A stretch of 36,284 nt of DNA. Source: Spirochaetaceae bacterium. Its GTDB lineage: Bacteria; Spirochaetota; Spirochaetia; DSM-2461. The notes under the pieces were generated by a model. It did no database searches. It saw only the letters and a list, made by a program, of their open reading frames with translations, and was not told the origin of the DNA. Each line of letters opens with the position of its first letter. Position 1 is the first letter of the stretch. The stretch is from assembly GCA_016744925.1 (NCBI GenBank), contig JADGDJ010000011.1:1-36284 (forward strand), given 5' to 3'. The position numbers were made by a program, and so were the translations under genes. Positions 32,211-36,284 of the stretch are shown piece after piece.

Positions 32211-34062
32211 CGCTTTGGCACATGTAGACGAATTCCTTCAAAATGCAGAAGAGATTATGACTGATCTCAATAAAAGTCTCGAATTATGGAAAGATGATAA
32301 GTATAACAGAGAGATTATCGATAAAATCTTCAGATATATGCACTCGCTGAAGTCGGGAGCTGCTTTCCTGGAATTGACCAAATTGGAATCTACAGCTCAT
32401 AAGCTGGAGACGCTCTTCGACGGTTTTCGAAAAGGAGCCGGTTCTGATCAGATCAGTGTTGAAACTATATTCAAAGCCGTGAAACATATGGGGAAAGAGC
32501 TCGATCGACTCAATGAAACCCGTAGTCCCATATCCATAGACTTCTCACCGGAGTCTCAGCCTGAGATCGCGAGTACAGCTTCTGTTAAAAGAGATTTGTT
32601 CACATCTTTTCAGAAAGAGCTTCTCCATGAAGCCTCGGGACGGGGAGAGAAATTATATCGTATTATCTGCCATCTCGATGAATTCCCTCAGATGCTTTAC
32701 GCACGGGCTTATCTTCTTATGAATAATCTGGAACTGACAGTCAATGTCATTTCCACCAGTCCCGATATGAAAGATAAATCTTCTGATTTCACTCGCTTTA
32801 CAGCTTTCATCACAACAGATCTGGAAGAGAGCAGTATTTACAGAGCTGTCAATGTCGATTCGGTTATCCGTGTTGACCTGATCAGACTCGATTATTCCTC
32901 CTATCTGGAAAAAGCCGATGATGTAATCAATCTGAACTTTGACGATACTGAGGAAATGCCTACAGGATCATGGATTAGAGTGGAGCAGAGAAGAATTGAT
33001 GAACTCGTGGGGTATATTGATCAGTTAAAACTATCTACGGGAAGATTTTCATCATACAGGACGAAGATGGATGATCTACATACCCTTTCCAAGGGGATGG
33101 AAAAAGTCTTACTCAATGTAACTCTTGTGCCTATGAACAGTCTTTTTAAAGGATTTCCCCGTTTTGTTCGGGAACTGTGTCGAAAAACCGGTAAATCGGC
33201 AGAACTTCAAATTAGCGGAGAATCCTGTACGGTTGACCGGTCTGTTTTTGATGTTCTGTCCGAGACCCTTCAACATCTCATTCGAAATGCCGTTTACCAT
33301 GGTCTGGAAAGCATAGATGAGCGCAGAGCAGTAGGGAAAAGTGAATCGGGTCTGATAGAGATAATAACATCAAAAGATGACGAACAGATTGTTCTTACTG
33401 TCCGTGATGATGGCTGCGGTATCAATCGTAATGAAATTCTTGAGGAAGCTGTCCGGCGGGGATATCCAGTAGATTTTGAACAATCAGACTTACTCAGCAT
33501 TCTGTCTCGACCAGGTTTTTCCACAGTGAAAGATGCTGATAATATATCCGGGCGAGGAGTCGGGCTCGATCTGGTTATACACAATATTCAGGACAAATTA
33601 AAAGGGGAACTTTTGATGCGGAATACTTTTGGCAAAGGTCTTGAGTATAAAATCATCATTCCCGCTTCAAGGGTTCTGACCAAAATTATCATGATGAGAT
33701 GCGGTGGAAGAACAATCGCATTTCCCTCGCGCAATGTGGAGAGTTCCTCTCCTTTCGAGCGCCGCTTACTCGTCGAGGATCACAATGGGGTACTGACATA
33801 CAGGTCAGGAGATGATGAGCTCTCTATTTATACTGAATCGGGGAAACTGCATCAGAAATTGGAGAATTTTGAACCGGGATATGTGTTGGTCGTTCGATAT
33901 CTCGGTTTGAAAGCCGCTCTCTTTGTTGATGAATTATTGATGGAAAAAGAACTGGTCTCAGAGAACCTTCGGCTTCAAAATGAAAAAGAACCATTTCTTT
34001 ACAATGCCCTTCTTTCGGGAAGGGAATACCTCTATCTTTCACCTTCTATTATCAGTTCCTGA
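32203..34062 (+). CDS. CheA-like chemotaxis histidine kinase, divergent
   Basis: Histidine kinase of CheA architecture, 619 residues. HPt domain (1-105) with phospho-acceptor H47 in MHSLKSGAAF (usual HxxKGxA) and AHKLETLFDGF. A P2-like domain covers about 128-230. The P3 dimerisation helices are at about 257-305. The ATPase domain has N-box HLIRNAVYHGLES (358-370, N362), G1 RDDGCGI (401-407) and G2 GRGVGLDLV (450-458). The CheW-like P5 (about 488-619) is divergent and ends abruptly. All catalytic motifs are present, so kinase activity is expected. Its start lies inside the J-protein gene, an unusual neighbour. This is likely a second, non-canonical CheA; phosphorylation partners are not in the window. 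Confidence 0.85.
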   Translation: MDSALAHVDEFLQNAEEIMTDLNKSLELWKDDKYNREIIDKIFRYMHSLKSGAAFLELTKLESTAHKLETLFDGFRKGAGSDQISVETIFKAVKHMGKELDRLNETRSPISIDFSPESQPEIASTASVKRDLFTSFQKELLHEASGRGEKLYRIICHLDEFPQMLYARAYLLMNNLELTVNVISTSPDMKDKSSDFTRFTAFITTDLEESSIYRAVNVDSVIRVDLIRLDYSSYLEKADDVINLNFDDTEEMPTGSWIRVEQRRIDELVGYIDQLKLSTGRFSSYRTKMDDLHTLSKGMEKVLLNVTLVPMNSLFKGFPRFVRELCRKTGKSAELQISGESCTVDRSVFDVLSETLQHLIRNAVYHGLESIDERRAVGKSESGLIEIITSKDDEQIVLTVRDDGCGINRNEILEEAVRRGYPVDFEQSDLLSILSRPGFSTVKDADNISGRGVGLDLVIHNIQDKLKGELLMRNTFGKGLEYKIIIPASRVLTKIIMMRCGGRTIAFPSRNVESSSPFERRLLVEDHNGVLTYRSGDDELSIYTESGKLHQKLENFEPGYVLVVRYLGLKAALFVDELLMEKELVSENLRLQNEKEPFLYNALLSGREYLYLSPSIISS

Positions 34063-34108
34063 TTTTATCGCGCTTTATTGTGCAATATCGTGACAGATAA
34101 TCTATAAT
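34051..34108 (+). promoter_or_regulatory. Small hairpin and promoter candidate between cheA-like gene and chemoreceptor
   Basis: ATCAG (34051-34055) pairs with CTGAT (34059-34063) across the kinase stop codon, followed by TTT, a weak terminator-like form. Downstream, TATAAT (34103-34108) is a perfect sigma-70 -10, but the best -35 is TTGTGC (34078-34083) with a long 19-base spacer. ACAGATAA (34093-34100) resembles a sigma-28 -10 with a poor -35. The receptor gene probably has its own promoter. GGAGG (34135-34139) is its Shine-Dalgarno. Confidence 0.35.
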
Positions 34109-34148
34109 TATTTAATGAGTCTCGAATTCAGTCCGGAGGTCCTTTAAA

Positions 34149-36263
34149 ATGTCATGGAAAAATCTTAAGATTCAGGGAAAATTTGTTCTCGGTTTTGGTT
34201 TCATCATAGTGTTGCTCATCGTCTTGAGTGTCATTTCTATTTACAATATTCAGCAGATTGTGTCCAATGCAGAATCGGTTATTGCCGGGAATATGCTGAA
34301 ATCAACGATAACCCAAAGGGAAGTTGATCATTTAAACTGGGAAGCAGAATTGAGCGATTTTCTCAACAATTCTGAAAGTTCAGAACTGCATGTTCAGCAG
34401 GATCCTAAATTGTGTGCTTTTGGAAAGTGGTATTACGGAGAAGGTCGCAGAGAAGCTGAACGCCTTGTTCCCCAGCTGGCGGGAACTCTTGCCGAAGTTG
34501 AACCCTATCATACGGCTCTCCACGAAAGTGCGGGTCTTATCGAGCAGAATTATTCTGTTATTAACGCAGAACTTGGTAGTTTTCTACGGGAAAAAATGAT
34601 GGATCATATCAATTGGAAGTTAAATATTCTCAATTTCCTTACAGATGATGATATTACAGTACTCTCAGTTCACACTGATCCGACAACCTGTAATTTGGGC
34701 CTGTGGCTCTATTCAGATAATATCGATGTGATAAAGAAAAACCATTCTGATTTTAATAAAATTTATGACAAGCTAATTCCGGTGCATCAGAAGATGCATG
34801 AAGCGGGTGCACAGTTTACCGATTACATAGATTCCGGTGAAATTGTGCGGGCTACTAGATATTTTCACAATGAAATTGAATTCTATTCCTCAGAGACTTT
34901 GCAACTTATAGGTCAAATGATTGTTTGGCATGATGATGAAATGGAAAAAATGACAAAATCCAGAACAATCTTTTCGAGTGATACAGTTCCTTCACTACAG
35001 AATATTCAGCTGAAATTCAGAAGGATGATCGAAATAGTCAATGAGAATATCATGACAGAAGATATTATGCTGGCTTCTGGCCAGGCGGCGGAAGTCACTC
35101 TTCTTTTTATCAGTATTATCATTGCTGTCATTGCCATCATTGTTGCTTTTGTCCTTGCGACGGCTATAATTCGCCCCATTATAAAGTGTGTGAATTTTGC
35201 AGAACAGATCTCCACTGGAGACCTCGATGCATCCCTGGATATAGATCAGAAAGATCAAATTGGTGTATTGTGTGATTCTCTCAGGACTGTTCTGGGAGGT
35301 TTCAGGGATAAAGCCGCTATAGTTGAGAAATTTGCCGAAGGAGACCTCACTGCTGAAATCATAACACTGTCGGAAAAAGATGGTTTGGGCATATCTCTTC
35401 AGAGAATGAAAAATGATCTCAATATGCTCATCGGTCAAATCGTCACGGCGGTTGATCAGATCTCATCAGGTTCGGAACAGATAGCCGAAGCGAGTCAGAA
35501 TCTTTCCGAAGGCGCGGCATCACAGGCGAGCAGTACAGAGGAGGTCTCTGTAATGGTCAATGAGATTTCCGGACAGGCGGCTCAGAACTCCGACAATGCT
35601 TCTCAGGCGCGGGGAATTTCTGAAAAAGCCACACTTGATGCGGAAAAGGGAAACACCAATATGGGTGAAGTTGTTTCCATTATGGAAAAAATCAATGGTG
35701 GGGCCGATGAAACAAAAAAAATCGTCAAAGTGATCGATGATATCGCTTTTCAGATCAATCTTCTCGCGCTTAACGCCAATGTTGAGGCTGCCCGAGCCGG
35801 GAAATATGGAAAGGGTTTTGCCGTAGTCGCTGATGAAGTGAGAAATCTGGCTGTAAAAAGTGCTCAGGCTGCCAAGGAAACTTCAGAAAAAGTGGAAGAA
35901 TCTATCAAGAACATTCAGAATGGTTCTAATGCTGTTGAAATCTCTGCAACACAATTGAAAGAAATTGTTAATGGATCCAAACAAGTTTCTGAGATTCTGG
36001 CGGAAATCGCCGCAGCCAGTAAGAACCAGGATGAAGGAATCTCCCAGGCTACAAGCGGTCTCGATCAGATAGATAAGATAACTCAGGAAAATACAGGCAA
36101 TGCTGAAGAGACTGCAGCAGCTTCGGAAGAACTGTCCAGTCAGAGTCTGCAACTGAAAGGTTTGGTCCAAAGATTTAAATTGGTAGACTCGGAAAGGGCA
36201 GTGCCGGCACCTAAGAAGATTGAATATAGAAAGAGCTCCTTCCATCAACCAACCTTAAACTAA
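34149..36263 (+). CDS. Methyl-accepting chemotaxis protein with tandem CZB sensor modules
   Basis: Membrane chemoreceptor, 704 residues. TM1 about 11-33, TM2 about 317-341. The extracytoplasmic part holds two CZB-like zinc-binding modules: H61, W64, C89 (CAFGKWYYG), H121, H125; and H153, W156, C181 (CNLGLWLYS), H213, H217, with all 3-His/1-Cys ligands present in both. A HAMP domain (about 341-395) and second HAMP-like stretch follow, then the signalling coiled coil with the highly conserved hairpin tip [39 protein letters not shown] (about residues 531-569). No C-terminal CheR/CheB tether pentapeptide is seen. Zinc, or oxidants acting on the zinc-thiolate, are candidate signals by analogy. 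Its separate promoter suggests a monocistronic gene. Confidence 0.92.
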   Translation: MSWKNLKIQGKFVLGFGFIIVLLIVLSVISIYNIQQIVSNAESVIAGNMLKSTITQREVDHLNWEAELSDFLNNSESSELHVQQDPKLCAFGKWYYGEGRREAERLVPQLAGTLAEVEPYHTALHESAGLIEQNYSVINAELGSFLREKMMDHINWKLNILNFLTDDDITVLSVHTDPTTCNLGLWLYSDNIDVIKKNHSDFNKIYDKLIPVHQKMHEAGAQFTDYIDSGEIVRATRYFHNEIEFYSSETLQLIGQMIVWHDDEMEKMTKSRTIFSSDTVPSLQNIQLKFRRMIEIVNENIMTEDIMLASGQAAEVTLLFISIIIAVIAIIVAFVLATAIIRPIIKCVNFAEQISTGDLDASLDIDQKDQIGVLCDSLRTVLGGFRDKAAIVEKFAEGDLTAEIITLSEKDGLGISLQRMKNDLNMLIGQIVTAVDQISSGSEQIAEASQNLSEGAASQASSTEEVSVMVNEISGQAAQNSDNASQARGISEKATLDAEKGNTNMGEVVSIMEKINGGADETKKIVKVIDDIAFQINLLALNANVEAARAGKYGKGFAVVADEVRNLAVKSAQAAKETSEKVEESIKNIQNGSNAVEISATQLKEIVNGSKQVSEILAEIAAASKNQDEGISQATSGLDQIDKITQENTGNAEETAAASEELSSQSLQLKGLVQRFKLVDSERAVPAPKKIEYRKSSFHQPTLN

Positions 36264-36270
36264 ACTGTTG

Positions 36271-36284
36271 CCGCTGTGAAGCGG
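36271..36284 (+). terminator. Possible terminator stem at the window edge
   Basis: CCGCT (36271-36275), loop GTGA, AGCGG (36280-36284) form a perfect five-pair stem seven bases after the chemoreceptor stop. The window ends there, so a following T-run cannot be checked. Confidence 0.35.

Overview
The window is the large flagellar (fla/flgB-type) gene cluster of a spirochaete. Every credible gene lies on the + strand, most are separated by a few bases or overlap, and the order follows the flgB operon known from Treponema and Borrelia: hslU, flgB, flgC, fliE, fliF, fliG, fliH, fliI, fliJ, flbB, fliK, flgD, flgE, flbD, motA, motB, fliL, fliM, fliY, fliO, fliP, fliQ, fliR, flhB, flhA, flhF, flhG, a membrane protein, fliA/whiG, a Jag_N-DUF342 protein, two small proteins, an Hsp70, a J-domain protein, a CheA-like kinase and a chemoreceptor. 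The spirochaete assignment rests on the gene order, the FlbB collar-type protein, and an FlgE with one cysteine (C178) and a lysine (K165) at the positions of the Treponema lysinoalanine hook crosslink. Base composition looks moderate (mid-40s % G+C by eye). A free-living Spirochaeta-like relative is plausible, but the genus cannot be fixed from sequence reading.

Layout. 1-1330 is the 3' part of hslU (protease ATPase). 1409-8896 encodes the rod, MS-ring, switch, ATPase complex and FlbB. 8897-9175 holds a terminator-like hairpin followed by a sigma-28-like promoter. 9176-12741 encodes hook-length control, hook cap, hook and FlbD. 12748-17307 encodes the stator, FliL and the rest of the switch. 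17349-21010 plus flhA encodes the export gate. 23127-26699 encodes FlhF/FlhG number and placement control, a membrane protein and the sigma factor. 26869-29657 encodes three accessory proteins, one resembling SwrB. 29662-36263 encodes an Hsp70/J-protein pair overlapping a CheA-like kinase, then a chemoreceptor with two CZB (zinc-binding) modules.

Regulation. The cluster encodes its own FliA/WhiG sigma factor, and sigma-28-like sites (TAAN-N15-GNCGANNN) sit before flgB and fliK, which suggests positive feedback. Several gene gaps contain strong inverted repeats. The most striking is fliG-fliH, where one 3' arm touching the fliH Shine-Dalgarno can pair with either of two upstream arms. Non-ATG starts are common: GTG for fliH; TTG for flbD, flhA, flhG and the Hsp70; and apparently CTG for fliO and the membrane protein before fliA.

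Most of the window is a conserved, ordinary system. The less ordinary parts are the chaperone-chemotaxis tail, the tandem extracytoplasmic CZB receptor, the Met-Gly-Gln repeat linker in FliY, the Jag_N-DUF342 fusion and the RNA structures between genes. No mobile elements, CRISPR arrays, tRNA or rRNA genes were seen. No gene-free stretch exceeds 300 bases; the longest is 8897-9175.
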